Positions 1 through 10,184 of a DNA stretch of 64,000 bases are shown piece by piece. Within the stretch, counting starts at the first letter, position 1. Every line of letters starts with the position of its first letter. The position numbers and the translations under genes were made by a program. This stretch comes from Limosilactobacillus reuteri (lineage in GTDB: Bacteria > Bacillota > Bacilli > Lactobacillales > Lactobacillaceae). The stretch covers positions 1,415,001-1,479,000 of the forward strand of contig NZ_CP139478.1 of NCBI RefSeq assembly GCF_034259105.1, read 5' to 3'. The notes below the pieces were generated by a model, which made no database searches, was not told where the DNA came from, and was given only the letters and a program-made list of their open reading frames with translations.

Positions 1-333
<333 letters not shown>

Positions 334-492
334 TAAACAATCAAAGATTGTCTGATTAATTGAGTTAGCGATTATAATTCGTTAATTAAAACTCAAATAA
401 CGCGGTGTTCTCGGTTTATTGTTTTGTTAATAAAGAAATTAGATAGTATTTAGTTTTCAAAGTACAAACTCTATCAACCTTCCGGTTGATAA

Positions 493-565
493 TGGAGAAT
501 AACGGAATCGAACCGATGACCTCCTGCTTGCAAAGCAGGTGCTCTCCCAGCTGAGCTAATTCCCC
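493..565 (-). tRNA. tRNA-Ala (anticodon TGC)
   Basis: The reverse complement begins GGGGAATTAGCTCAGCTGGG and folds as a full cloverleaf. The anticodon loop is CTTTGCAAG with TGC in the middle, the T-arm reads GGTTCGATTCC and the discriminator base is A. No CCA is encoded. It sits in the 16S-23S spacer three bases after tRNA-Ile, a usual arrangement in lactobacilli. Confidence 0.97.
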
Positions 566-568
566 ATA

Positions 569-643
<75 letters not shown>

Positions 644-729
644 AAATAAGCGTCTTATAGGTTAAAGTTTTAAGAGGTAAACCTCTCAAAACTAAACAAA
701 GTTTCTTCGATGTGTAGGTTCCGTTTTAT

Positions 730-2311
<1,582 letters not shown>

Positions 2312-2489
2312 AAACATATAAGAACTTGAATAGCTCTCAATTATCTTTGTTATTAAGCGAATTGACTTCGCAAATGTTTTGCTTCAAATCACATCATGAT
2401 TGAAGACCCTACACATTTGATTCGTCGAAACTTTGTTCAGTTTTCAAAGGTCTACCTGTTGGTTAATTGAACAGCCGACCAACATATTA

Positions 2490-2519
2490 ATTATAGCATA
2501 CATCAAATTAGCTTGTCAA
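2490..2519 (-). promoter_or_regulatory. rrn promoter P2 (proximal)
   Basis: On the minus strand there is a perfect TTGACA (2514-2519), an 18-base spacer and a perfect extended -10, TGCTATAAT (hexamer 2490-2495). It lies about 180 bases upstream of the 16S 5' end, as expected for a strong rRNA promoter. Confidence 0.85.
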
Positions 2520-2579
2520 GAAGAAATTTTAATTAATTTTGAATTTCTTTTGATTGATAACTCAATCAGCAACTTTATT

Positions 2580-2608
2580 AATATATCATGTCATCAAGTC
2601 GATGTCAA
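2580..2608 (-). promoter_or_regulatory. rrn promoter P1 (distal)
   Basis: On the minus strand TTGACA (2603-2608) is followed after 17 bases by TATATT (2580-2585). It lies about 90 bases upstream of P2, giving the tandem promoter arrangement typical of Firmicutes rrn operons. The rest of the 2312-2721 gap shows no gene. Confidence 0.7.
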
Positions 2609-2721
2609 CAATTATTTTTAACTTTTTTTGTCAAACCATCTCAACAGCGCTTAACTGTTTTGACAACGATAATTACTATACATGGGTTTTTATTCCCCGT
2701 CAACTGTTTTTTCTAAAAAAA

Positions 2722-2970
2722 TTAAAAAGTATTCTCAAGGTCATACAAACAGTTAAAAACTTCAATAGCAACTAGGTCAATATCATCAAAGCGAAAACGT
2801 TCATAAGGGCGATATCGAACGAAGATAAATTCTTCCCTACTATGGATATAAGTTACATCACATAATGGAATACCAAATTTTTCAAATGTCCGTTTCTGCC
2901 GATCTCTTGAATCATCGTTTTGCATCGCAATCAAACGTCTAATAATCACTAATAATTCTGATTCTTTCAC
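2722..2970 (-). CDS. ykuJ: YkuJ-like (DUF1797) small protein
   Basis: An 82-residue protein. The C-terminal half follows the pattern of B. subtilis YkuJ: an FEKFG...CDVTYI strand, a central F-V-R-Y strand and FDDIDLVAIEVF near residues 60-71. The molecular function of the family is not established. It starts with GTG; GGAGG lies nine bases upstream, which supports this start. It is the last gene of the glycolipid operon, separated from the UPF0104 gene by a hairpin at 2996-3023, so it may be expressed at a lower level. Length matches the family (about 79 residues). Recognition is by remembered similarity, not by search. Confidence 0.75.
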   Translation of the reverse strand: MKESELLVIIRRLIAMQNDDSRDRQKRTFEKFGIPLCDVTYIHSREEFIFVRYRPYERFRFDDIDLVAIEVFNCLYDLENTF

Positions 2971-2995
2971 AATGTTAATCCTCCTTCATACAAAT

Positions 2996-3023
2996 AAAGG
3001 ATCGTGCTAGCACACAATCCTTT
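2996..3023. terminator. Hairpin between UPF0104 gene and ykuJ-like gene
   Basis: AAAGGATCGTG and CACAATCCTTT form an 11-bp stem (one G-U pair) with a 6-base loop. The better T-run is on the plus strand; on the minus strand it is followed only by TTTATTTG. It is probably an attenuator or weak terminator for the minus-strand operon. Confidence 0.6.
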
Positions 3024-3026
3024 TTT

Positions 3027-4040
3027 CTATCTTTTTACTTTATCAGGCTTTATAAATACAGCTACAATTCCGGCGAACATTCCGAAGTAATATGTGAGTA
3101 GTCGCCATAAGATCATTGCTAAAACCAATTTTGTATTTGAGTGAATAAAACTTGCAAAGAGAACGGAAAAACTATACTCGGCTCCCCCCGCCCCTCCTGG
3201 AATTGGAAAAAGCGAAATAATCATAAAAATTAACACGTGCAAGCTGAGCACCATCACAAAATTAATGTGGTCAATTCCAAGCGCAAGCATAATAAAGTAT
3301 GGGATTGCATAGTAAAAGAATAATTGAAAAATAGTTACTACGTAAACCTTAAGCAGCTTCTTATAATCTTGCTTCATTCGGAGACTCTCTTGGTAAAAAG
3401 TATCCACTTTTTCATTTAAGACAACTTTCATGTGCTCATATCGGTTAGCTTTCATAAAAATGGCAGCTGGTTTGATAACGAGGTTCATTAGTTTCTTGGT
3501 AAAACTGTACCAATACATCACCATCAGCAATCCGACAATTACCGCTAAGTGAATCAAAAAGCCAAATATTACTAGTAATGAAAGAGCATGGAGTTTCTCC
3601 GCAATAAAATGAAAGCCAATTAACAAACTAATCAAGAAGTTAACAACAATCATTGCCTGGAATACAACAAACTTCATTAAAAGAACTGAACTTGCTAATC
3701 CCCCATCAACACCTGATTGAATCATTGCAACTAATTGCGCTGGCTGTCCCCCTGTTGAGAATGGAGTAATACCATTAAATAGTTGTTCAATTAATGGTAA
3801 TCGTAATGCATCCTTCCAGGTAAAGCCATCGTGACGATCATTCATAAATATCTTTACGACAACCGCTTCTAAGCCTAAATATAAACAAATACAGCCAAGT
3901 GCAACGAGCATCCATCCCCAATTAATGGCAGAAACATCCTGTAACAATAGGTGGATGTTTGAGTTACGTAATGAATAGCCGAGGATTCCAACTCCAATAA
4001 TTAGCATTATGCTTAATACTAACCAATTTCGCCAGCTCAC
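3027..4040 (-). CDS. UPF0104 / LPG-synthase-like integral membrane protein (flippase-like)
   Basis: A 337-residue membrane protein with about eight hydrophobic segments, starting near residues 5-25 and ending with one near 310-330. It shows the family signature TPFSTGGQPAQLV (near 96-108) and FPIPGGAGGAEYSF (near 280-293), typical of the lysylphosphatidylglycerol-synthase transmembrane region (UPF0104/AglD). There is no soluble aminoacyl-transfer domain, so it is not a full MprF. Members are thought to move lipid-linked compounds across membranes. The start is GTG, overlapping the stop of the upstream glycosyltransferase by one base (TAGTG), so translation is probably coupled. The neighbours make glycolipids, which suggests a role in glycolipid or lipoteichoic-acid handling; that is inference. 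Confidence 0.8.
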   Translation of the reverse strand: MSWRNWLVLSIMLIIGVGILGYSLRNSNIHLLLQDVSAINWGWMLVALGCICLYLGLEAVVVKIFMNDRHDGFTWKDALRLPLIEQLFNGITPFSTGGQPAQLVAMIQSGVDGGLASSVLLMKFVVFQAMIVVNFLISLLIGFHFIAEKLHALSLLVIFGFLIHLAVIVGLLMVMYWYSFTKKLMNLVIKPAAIFMKANRYEHMKVVLNEKVDTFYQESLRMKQDYKKLLKVYVVTIFQLFFYYAIPYFIMLALGIDHINFVMVLSLHVLIFMIISLFPIPGGAGGAEYSFSVLFASFIHSNTKLVLAMILWRLLTYYFGMFAGIVAVFIKPDKVKR

Positions 4041-5071
4041 TAAGCATCCCCCTTTTGCGCTTGTTCCTGATAAAACTTAGTCCAAACATCTGCCAAATGT
4101 TCTTTTGAGTACTCCTTAGCAGCTCGTTGGGCCTGATTTTGCCAATGTGCCAGTCGTGCAGGATCATTGCGTAATAACGTCAACTTCATTTGCATCTCAT
4201 TGACATCTTTAGCAGGTTCATAATCCCCTTCAATAATAGAATGATAAAGGTCAAGATCGCGCAACATTACTGGTGTCCCACAGCTAAAAGCTTCCAAGAC
4301 AGACATCGGAAATAGTTCATTATATGAAGGTAAAAGAAATAGGTCGGCAAGATTATTCAGTTCAGCAATCTTATCCCGTGAAACGATTCCCGTAAAATGT
4401 AAATTAGCTGGTGGATTATCTACCACCTTTTTTAATTCACTATAGCCATCTGTTAAACGGCCAAAAGAAAATCCGCCAGCCCAAAAAAACTCAACGTCCG
4501 GATTTTGGCGAGCAAGACGAATAAAGTCTGGAACCCCTTTTCGTTCTTGAACCTGGCCGCTTCCTAATACCACAAATTTATCGGCAGCAATCCCATATTT
4601 TTTTTGGAGAGCAGTTCGCTTAACAGCCGAATATGGATGGAAACGATCATTATCAACAAAGTTAGGAATATAGGTAATCTTTTTTTCAGGAATCCCATAT
4701 GCTACTAACTGCTTGATAAAAGATGGATTTACAACTACTAACTGATCCATTCGTTTATAAAAGGCAATAATATAATGATAAAAAAGCCCGCGAAACGGTT
4801 GCGGGATTGTCAGGCTTCCTTCTAGCGTCTCAGGAAGAAAATGCACATAGCCAATCTTTCGGCCCCGCTTTTTTGAAAAAGTTGACAGGTAAAAAAGAGG
4901 GTCGATTGTGTGATAATGACTGATCTGACTCTTCCCATAACGGTTGATTTCAATTTCAAATTTGTCACTGCACTGGTTGCGCAACAAGTTAATTAATTCA
5001 AGATAGGCGCTTCCTACTCCTTGTCCCGCAACCTTATCTGCAGATGAAAACATTGTTATTTTAATCATCAT
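4040..5071 (-). CDS. GT4 glycosyltransferase, CpoA/BgsA-like (second sugar of glycolipid anchor)
   Basis: A 343-residue cytoplasmic or membrane-associated GT-B enzyme. The N-terminal domain has a glycine-rich GQGVGSAYLEL motif, the linker has YIPNFVDNDRF, and the C-terminal donor domain has GSGQVQERKG, the retaining GT4 pattern LPSYNELFPMSVLEAFSCG (E-x7-E type), and a final helix. Length and sequence style match streptococcal CpoA and enterococcal BgsA, which add a second hexose to monoglucosyl-diacylglycerol. The stop of the upstream GT overlaps its ATG by one base (TAATG). Exact sugar specificity cannot be read from sequence. Confidence 0.78.
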   Translation of the reverse strand: MMIKITMFSSADKVAGQGVGSAYLELINLLRNQCSDKFEIEINRYGKSQISHYHTIDPLFYLSTFSKKRGRKIGYVHFLPETLEGSLTIPQPFRGLFYHYIIAFYKRMDQLVVVNPSFIKQLVAYGIPEKKITYIPNFVDNDRFHPYSAVKRTALQKKYGIAADKFVVLGSGQVQERKGVPDFIRLARQNPDVEFFWAGGFSFGRLTDGYSELKKVVDNPPANLHFTGIVSRDKIAELNNLADLFLLPSYNELFPMSVLEAFSCGTPVMLRDLDLYHSIIEGDYEPAKDVNEMQMKLTLLRNDPARLAHWQNQAQRAAKEYSKEHLADVWTKFYQEQAQKGDA

Positions 5072-6288
5072 TAGCTCCTTGGGCGGTGAAAAAGACGATG
5101 CGATTTTTTAGCTTGATTAAGTTCATCATGGACAGCCATATCTTTTTGACAATCCTGGTAGAACTGAACAACCTTTTCAACAAAGACTTCTGCTGAGATT
5201 TCATGTAGCTTTTGCTGCCGTCTCAACCTTGATTCTGAGTTTTTTGGTTGGTTAAGGTAAAACAAGACACCCTTAACCAAGTCGACCCGCTTTTGAAAGC
5301 TAATGCCAATCGCTGGATCATCAATCAATTGGTCAGTATATTCACTACGCATAACCACAATTGGCAAATCCGAGGCAAGGGCTTCATCATAAGTCAGTCC
5401 TTGTGATTCAGAATCGGAGGCTGAAACAAAAACATCTGCCATCTGGTAATAATGGTAAACTTCATCATTTGAAATCTCACCAGCGAAACTAACATTGTCA
5501 TTAAGCTGCATTTCACGAACTTGACGCTCCAGAGTATGTCTTGCGGGACCATCCCCAACAATCAGCAGCTGTGCATCAGGCTTGTGAGCAAGAATATCCG
5601 GCATTGCTTCTATCAGTGAGTGGATATTCTTTTCATACGCTAAACGACTAAGTGAAAGTAAAACTGGGGTCTCTTCACCATAGCCTAACTTTGCCCTTAA
5701 ATTAGCTATTTCTTCTGCTGAATCGCGTTTACTATATACCCGTAAATTAATCCCAGTCGGAATAACACGAATTGGTGATTCTACATGATAACTGGTTAAC
5801 GTATCCAAAACACGATCACTTGGAGCAATAATCCCAGAAATATTTTTTAAATAAAGATGAGCAAGCCGGGCAACATCATTCGGCTTAAGAATATGGCCAT
5901 TCGCAATATAGTGGAGATAATCCTGATACATCGTATGGTAAGTATGGAGACAAGGAATATGCAAATACTTGGCAACCGTCTTTCCCATAACTCCAAGCGC
6001 AAATTCAGTTTGATTATGAACTATATCTAATTGGAACTTTTTAGCAAGCTTGATAGCCCGAAATACGCCGCGCACCGCAATGCGACGATCAGAAAACGAA
6101 ACAAAGGGAATGCTTGCAAAGCGGTATATCCCATTTTCAACGTCATCATGTTTCGCCTTAGGATCAGTTGTCGTAAAAATATATACATGATGTCCCTGAG
6201 CAATCAATTCATCACGAAGCGTCTTAATCGAAGTCGCCACGCCACTCACCTGAGGGAAATATGTATCTGTAAAAATACCAATATTCAA
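5071..6288 (-). CDS. GT4 glycosyltransferase, diacylglycerol glucosyltransferase-like
   Basis: A 405-residue GT-B enzyme. It begins MNIGIFTDTYFPQVSGV, the signature of 1,2-diacylglycerol 3-glucosyltransferases and their relatives, with HNQTEFALG and LHTYHTMYQDY in the acceptor domain. The donor domain has SRLAYEKN, IVGDGPARHTLE and SASDSESQGLTYDEALASDLP with the two catalytic-type glutamates. It likely makes the first glycolipid (glucosyl-diacylglycerol) used as a lipoteichoic-acid anchor. The start is TTG, with AGGAGC six bases upstream; no better start lies nearby. It is the first gene of the operon 6288 to 2722. Confidence 0.8.
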   Translation of the reverse strand: MNIGIFTDTYFPQVSGVATSIKTLRDELIAQGHHVYIFTTTDPKAKHDDVENGIYRFASIPFVSFSDRRIAVRGVFRAIKLAKKFQLDIVHNQTEFALGVMGKTVAKYLHIPCLHTYHTMYQDYLHYIANGHILKPNDVARLAHLYLKNISGIIAPSDRVLDTLTSYHVESPIRVIPTGINLRVYSKRDSAEEIANLRAKLGYGEETPVLLSLSRLAYEKNIHSLIEAMPDILAHKPDAQLLIVGDGPARHTLERQVREMQLNDNVSFAGEISNDEVYHYYQMADVFVSASDSESQGLTYDEALASDLPIVVMRSEYTDQLIDDPAIGISFQKRVDLVKGVLFYLNQPKNSESRLRRQQKLHEISAEVFVEKVVQFYQDCQKDMAVHDELNQAKKSHRLFHRPRS

Positions 6289-6344
6289 CCTAACTGCTCC
6301 TTTTTCATCATAAGTTTTCTAGATAATAATTAGTCATAACTGCT

Positions 6345-6373
6345 ATTATACTAAAGCATTCACTGAACCGCAA
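6345..6373 (-). promoter_or_regulatory. Probable promoter of the glycolipid operon
   Basis: On the minus strand a perfect TATAAT (6345-6350) has TTGCGG 17 bases upstream (6368-6373). The -35 is weak. The remaining sequence up to the IS at 6522 holds no gene that I can see. Confidence 0.45.
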
Positions 6374-6521
6374 AACAGATTTAGGTTATTTTAAATCTTC
6401 CTTCTAATAGCGACAAGACTCAGAAAGGCTGATTAAAATTTCTTTACAAAATCTTTTAATAGCGAGAATAAAAAATAACCCTCTTGACGTAGTAAATAAT
6501 CAAGAAAGTTATATTCATTTC

Positions 6522-7598
6522 CTGAAATGTCAATTTAAATTAGAAAAAAGGTGAAAGTTGTTCTTCTGTGACATGACTCAAGAATACTTCTAATGGTGTA
6601 CGATAATTAAGAAATTTTCGTGGGATATTGTTGCGACGATGCATTAGCTGAGTGACTAGTTCGTCTGGTAAATCGCGAAAATCTAGCTTTTTACTAAGAC
6701 CATCACGACGCAAGAGGCCGTTATTATTTTCGTTTAGCCCTCGTTGATTGGGAGCACCGACTTCCGCAAAATAGGTGTGAAGATCATACTTATTGGCTAT
6801 TTCTCGCCATCCAGCAAATTCTTTCCCGTTATCAAAAGTAATTGATTTAACAAAGTGACGTGGCAGTTTAGCGAGCCATTGATCAAGCTGGCAATTCACT
6901 GCTTCGTCTGTTTTATGATGAATATTAAGGACAATCATTACTTTGGATTGTCGCTCTACTAGCGTCATTACCGCTCCGCGGTGAGCTTTACCTTGAACTG
7001 TATCAGCTTCAAAGTGCCCAAATTCATGTTGGTAATGCGGAAAATCACGATATCGTTGATAGATACTGCATCCTAATTGGCCAGCTTTACCACGATGTTC
7101 CACATAGCCATTGGGATGGCGTTTTCCTTTCATCGGTAGCTGTTTAACGGAAAAGCCATACTGATTGCGGGCAAACATGCGATAAAGGGTGCGCATACTG
7201 CAGCTAATTGGGTGTTCATGACGACCAATAATAGTATCAGGAGTCCAACCTGCCTTGATTTGCGCATGGATATAGTTAACTTCGATAGTTGGCAGTTGGG
7301 TCTGCTTCCGACCACAACGACGCTTATGTCGCTGATAAGTCTGAAGATATTGGTCGATGGTTTTACCGTCGTTGAGGAAACGATAAACACGATAGATGGT
7401 TTCTTGACTACGCTGAAGTAATTTAGCAGCCCGATAAGCTTTAGTACCTTGATACCAAAAATCAGCTATGAGAGTTAATTCACGTGTGGTAAGATGTTTA
7501 TAGGTCATTTGTGATTGCCTTTCTTTTGATTAGGGATATTCAAAAGAAAGGCAATCACAAATGGCTTTTTACTTTTTCTAACTTAATTTTACAAACGA
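6522..7598 (-). mobile_element. IS30-family element IS30-B, copy 1
   Basis: Same element type as at 33211-34280 and 52381-53449. The left end (GAAATGTCAATTTAAATTAG) and the right end (read inward CGTTTGTAAAATTAAGTTAG) are imperfect inverted repeats just outside the transposase ORF. It differs from the other full copies by several percent at protein level, so it is an older or separate arrival. I cannot see a convincing target duplication. Confidence 0.85.
6540..7508 (-). CDS. IS30-family transposase (IS30-B copy 1)
   Basis: A 322-residue transposase. N-terminal helix-turn-helix around residues 5-45, then the DDE catalytic core with FEADTVQG (D near 171), TFDNGKEF (D near 225) and RGLNENNNGLLRR (E near 264), the hallmark order of IS30 transposases. 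The ORF looks full length and undamaged, so this copy may be active. The 3' end lies within the left terminal repeat. It separates the glycolipid operon from ptsI, whose stop is about 100 bases away on the same strand. Confidence 0.95.
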   Translation of the reverse strand: MTYKHLTTRELTLIADFWYQGTKAYRAAKLLQRSQETIYRVYRFLNDGKTIDQYLQTYQRHKRRCGRKQTQLPTIEVNYIHAQIKAGWTPDTIIGRHEHPISCSMRTLYRMFARNQYGFSVKQLPMKGKRHPNGYVEHRGKAGQLGCSIYQRYRDFPHYQHEFGHFEADTVQGKAHRGAVMTLVERQSKVMIVLNIHHKTDEAVNCQLDQWLAKLPRHFVKSITFDNGKEFAGWREIANKYDLHTYFAEVGAPNQRGLNENNNGLLRRDGLSKKLDFRDLPDELVTQLMHRRNNIPRKFLNYRTPLEVFLSHVTEEQLSPFF

Positions 7599-7604
7599 CG
7601 TTTA

Positions 7605-9335
7605 TTAAAGTTTTACCTGCGGAACATACTTTTCCACTAATTTTTGGACCGCCGTGGCAGTTTCAGCATGAATCGCCCGATGAACTAATGGTTGTAATTT
7701 GCGCGTATTCAACTGGTTAATTAAAGAGCGAACACGTAAAATCTGACTACTGCTCATTGAAAATTCATCAAGCCCCATTGCCATTAATAGAGGAACCGCA
7801 TAAGGATTATTAGCCATCTCTCCACACATTCCGACCCACTTGCCTTCAGCATGCGCAGCTTCAAACACTTGCCGCACCATCCGTAAAACTGCTGGGTGAA
7901 GTTCTTGATATAGGTATGCTACTTGCTGATTTCCGCGATCAACAGCGAATAGGTACTGAATAAGGTCATTACTGCCAATGCTAAAAAAATCAACATACTT
8001 TGCAAAATGTTCAGCCATAACCGCAACTGCCGGAATCTCTAACATCATGCCGACTTCAATATTTTTAGCAACTTGAATACCTGCTTGCTCAAGCTTTTCT
8101 TTTTCATCGTCAAGAATTGCGCGCGCTGCTTGGAACTCTTCAATCGTTGCAATCATCGGAAACATAATGGCCAACCGTCCATAAACTGATGCACGAAGGA
8201 GGGCCCGCAATTGGGGACGCAATATTTCTGGGCGTGCTAACCCGATCCTAATGGCACGAAAACCTAGGTAAGGATTATCCTCATGAGGGAGAGCAACCAT
8301 CCCCAGTTTTTTATCCCCACCAATATCAAGTGTTCGTGCGACTACCCGCTGTTCACTCATCGCCGAAACAAACCTTTTGTAAGCATTAAATTGTTGCTCT
8401 TCTGTTGGCAATTCATCCTTACTCATATAGAGGAATTCTGTTCTTAAAAGGCCAATCCCCTCGGCGCCATCTTCTTGAGCATCAATAACGTCAGCAAATG
8501 TTCCGACATTAGCTCCCACTTCAAATCGGCGCCCATCAGCACTCACGGTTTGCTTATCTTTTAACGCACCCCACTTTTGCTGCTCCTGGATAAATTTACC
8601 AGCTAACAAACGATAATGCTCAACCTCTTCATTCGTTGGATTGACAATCACTTTGCCATGAATCCCATCAACAATCAGCAAGTTGCCATCATGAATGATC
8701 GTAGTAGCATTCTTGACGCCAACGACAGCTGGTAACGAAAGGGTCTTACTCATAATCGTAAAATGAGAAGTCCGCCCTCCATTAGTTGTAACAATCCCCG
8801 CAACATATCGCTTATCAAACTGAGCAGTATCAGTAGGTGTAATATTATTAGCAACAAAGATCGCACGGTGGTCTAAAATTCCTGGGTCTGGTAAGGAAAC
8901 ATTCAATAGGTGACTCAAGACTCGTTTGGTCACATCACGCAAGGCGGTTGCCCGCGCATATAAATACTCATTATCGTTCTTGCGTTCAAAAACACTTAAA
9001 TAATAATCTTCAACGCGTTTAACAGCCCACTCCGCAGTATCATGATGGCTATTAATACGGTCAATAATCTTCTTTTGTAAAGTCGGATCGTCTAAAATCG
9101 CAATCTGGGTATCAATAATCGTCACTGCCCGTTGACCTAGCAACTCATGGGCATGCTTAGATAAATGCTGAAGTTCGGTCTTGCTTAACGCAAAAGAATC
9201 ATGAAGCCGGGCGACCTCATGATTCTCATCAGCTGTATGCTGTTTTTTTATAGATAGATCTGACTCTACTAACAGGTGTGCCGGAGCAATCGTAATACCA
9301 CTACTAGCGGCAAGTCCGGTTAGTAGTATAGACAT
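7605..9335 (-). CDS. ptsI: Phosphoenolpyruvate-protein phosphotransferase (PTS enzyme I)
   Basis: A 576-residue cytoplasmic enzyme that passes phosphate from PEP to HPr. Visible landmarks: the phospho-histidine site GGRTSHFTIMSKTLSLPAVVG (His near 190), the PEP-binding segment EGIGLLRTEFLYM (near 290-302), the FPMIATIEEF and GMMLEIPA strands, and the signature DFFSIGSNDLIQY near 450. Length is normal for the family (about 575). Its ATG overlaps the stop of ptsH (TAATG), so the two are translationally coupled. No separate terminator is obvious before the IS at 7598: the IS-derived end lies only a few bases after the stop codon, so the original 3' region may have been replaced. Confidence 0.98.
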   Translation of the reverse strand: MSILLTGLAASSGITIAPAHLLVESDLSIKKQHTADENHEVARLHDSFALSKTELQHLSKHAHELLGQRAVTIIDTQIAILDDPTLQKKIIDRINSHHDTAEWAVKRVEDYYLSVFERKNDNEYLYARATALRDVTKRVLSHLLNVSLPDPGILDHRAIFVANNITPTDTAQFDKRYVAGIVTTNGGRTSHFTIMSKTLSLPAVVGVKNATTIIHDGNLLIVDGIHGKVIVNPTNEEVEHYRLLAGKFIQEQQKWGALKDKQTVSADGRRFEVGANVGTFADVIDAQEDGAEGIGLLRTEFLYMSKDELPTEEQQFNAYKRFVSAMSEQRVVARTLDIGGDKKLGMVALPHEDNPYLGFRAIRIGLARPEILRPQLRALLRASVYGRLAIMFPMIATIEEFQAARAILDDEKEKLEQAGIQVAKNIEVGMMLEIPAVAVMAEHFAKYVDFFSIGSNDLIQYLFAVDRGNQQVAYLYQELHPAVLRMVRQVFEAAHAEGKWVGMCGEMANNPYAVPLLMAMGLDEFSMSSSQILRVRSLINQLNTRKLQPLVHRAIHAETATAVQKLVEKYVPQVKL

Positions 9336-9601
9336 TAGTCAGTCAATCCTTCCTTCTTCATAGTTTCAGCAACGGTGTCCAAAGCTTCTTTTTCGTCGTC
9401 ACCATTAGCAGTAATAGTAACCTTAGCATTTTGACCAACACCAAGGGACATTACACCCATGATTGACTTCAAGTTTACACTCTTACCTTCGTATGAAAGA
9501 GTAATGTCAGATGAAAACTTTGAAGCAGCTTGTACCAAAATAGTAGCTGGACGAGCATGAATACCAGTTTCAGAAGTAATTGTAAATTCACGTTTTTCCA
9601 T
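9335..9601 (-). CDS. ptsH: Phosphocarrier protein HPr
   Basis: An 88-residue protein. His15 is in TGIHARPAT (phosphorylated by enzyme I) and Ser46 is in [12 protein letters not shown] (the site of HPr kinase), so both sugar uptake and CcpA-dependent catabolite control functions are retained. A GGAG Shine-Dalgarno precedes the ATG. First gene of ptsHI; the leader contains a small hairpin (about 9641-9663, TATCAGT pairing with ACTGATA). Confidence 0.99.
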   Translation of the reverse strand: MEKREFTITSETGIHARPATILVQAASKFSSDITLSYEGKSVNLKSIMGVMSLGVGQNAKVTITANGDDEKEALDTVAETMKKEGLTD

Positions 9602-9677
9602 ATTAATCAGTCTCCTTCGAGCAGATATAATTAATTTATTATCAGTAGCTTTACCACTGATACACCTCGATAATTAC

Positions 9678-9706
9678 ATTTTAGCAATTGTAAGCGTTAA
9701 ATACAA
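9678..9706 (-). promoter_or_regulatory. ptsHI promoter with cre-like site in the spacer
   Basis: On the minus strand -35 TTGTAT (9701-9706), a 17-base spacer and -10 TAAAAT (9678-9683). A cre-like sequence TGTAAGCGTTAAAT (9689-9702, plus-strand reading) lies between them; it matches TGWAANCGNTNWCA except at the last two bases. This would place ptsHI under CcpA control. Promoter fit is good; the cre assignment is moderate. Confidence 0.6.
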
Positions 9707-9722
9707 GGCTACATCTTGCGAT

Positions 9723-9908
9723 TTATCGCTCTCTTAATTGATAAATAATTTTACCGCCTCGCTGCGCTTCGCCTTCAATTTGCGAACGGTATGCATATGA
9801 GTGAAAAATCGGTTGGAATTGCTGAAAATTCTCGGGGGTAATTACAAAATGATCAATCTTTTTATTTCGTAAATCATCCAACAATTGTTCAAAATTTTCT
9901 TCTGCCAT
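9723..9908 (-). CDS. Small conserved-looking hypothetical protein (61 aa)
   Basis: A 61-residue acidic-then-basic soluble protein, with no signal peptide or membrane segment. I do not recognise a family with certainty. A good Shine-Dalgarno (GAGGTGA) stands seven bases before the ATG, and a perfect TATAAT lies at 9941-9946 on the minus strand, so it is likely to be a real gene. It sits between the ptsHI promoter and a CIRCE-like operator at 9973-9999, which is just upstream of its own promoter; it may therefore respond to heat stress. Function unknown. Confidence 0.65.
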   Translation of the reverse strand: MAEENFEQLLDDLRNKKIDHFVITPENFQQFQPIFHSYAYRSQIEGEAQRGGKIIYQLRER

Positions 9909-9972
9909 TCAATCACCTCAACATAAAATTCTACCTTCTTATTATACACGAAATTACGATTACCCTTCTATT

Positions 9973-9999
9973 TTAGCATTCATGGCTAAAGAGTGCTAA
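9973..9999. promoter_or_regulatory. CIRCE-like HrcA operator
   Basis: TTAGCATTC, nine bases, GAGTGCTAA: the CIRCE consensus TTAGCACTC-N9-GAGTGCTAA with one mismatch in the left arm and exact spacing. It lies in the divergent region between the 61-residue gene (minus) and clpE (plus), about 114 bases upstream of the clpE -10. Confidence 0.8.
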
Positions 10000-10090
10000 A
10001 ATCAAAGTGAGCTGTTTTCGGTATTCCTAAGTAACCTAGCTATACGGGAAAGATCGCTCTTTATTTAAGAAAATATTTAAGTTTTATAGC

Positions 10091-10145
10091 TTGCTTTGCG
10101 ATAAAAAGTAAGTATAATATTAATCAATGGTCAAGAAAGGTCAAA
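10091..10145 (+). promoter_or_regulatory. clpE promoter and CtsR operator
   Basis: -35 TTGCTT (10091-10096), 16-base spacer, -10 TATAAT (10113-10118). Immediately downstream, at 10129-10145, is GGTCAAGAAAGGTCAAA, matching the CtsR heptad direct repeat (A/GGTCAAA-NAN-A/GGTCAAA) with one change. The position overlapping the transcription start fits repression of clpE by CtsR. Confidence 0.88.
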
Positions 10146-10184
10146 AAATTCTTGATGAAACTATTTAGGAGGTATTAGATTCAG

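Noticed and set aside
2640..2680. Plus-strand TTGACA near 2649 as a promoter
   Set aside because: The only nearby -10-like sequence is at 11 bases, and no plus-strand gene follows.
6522..7598. Target duplication for IS30-B copies
   Set aside because: I compared flanks of the copies and found no consistent repeat of 2-9 bases, so none is claimed.
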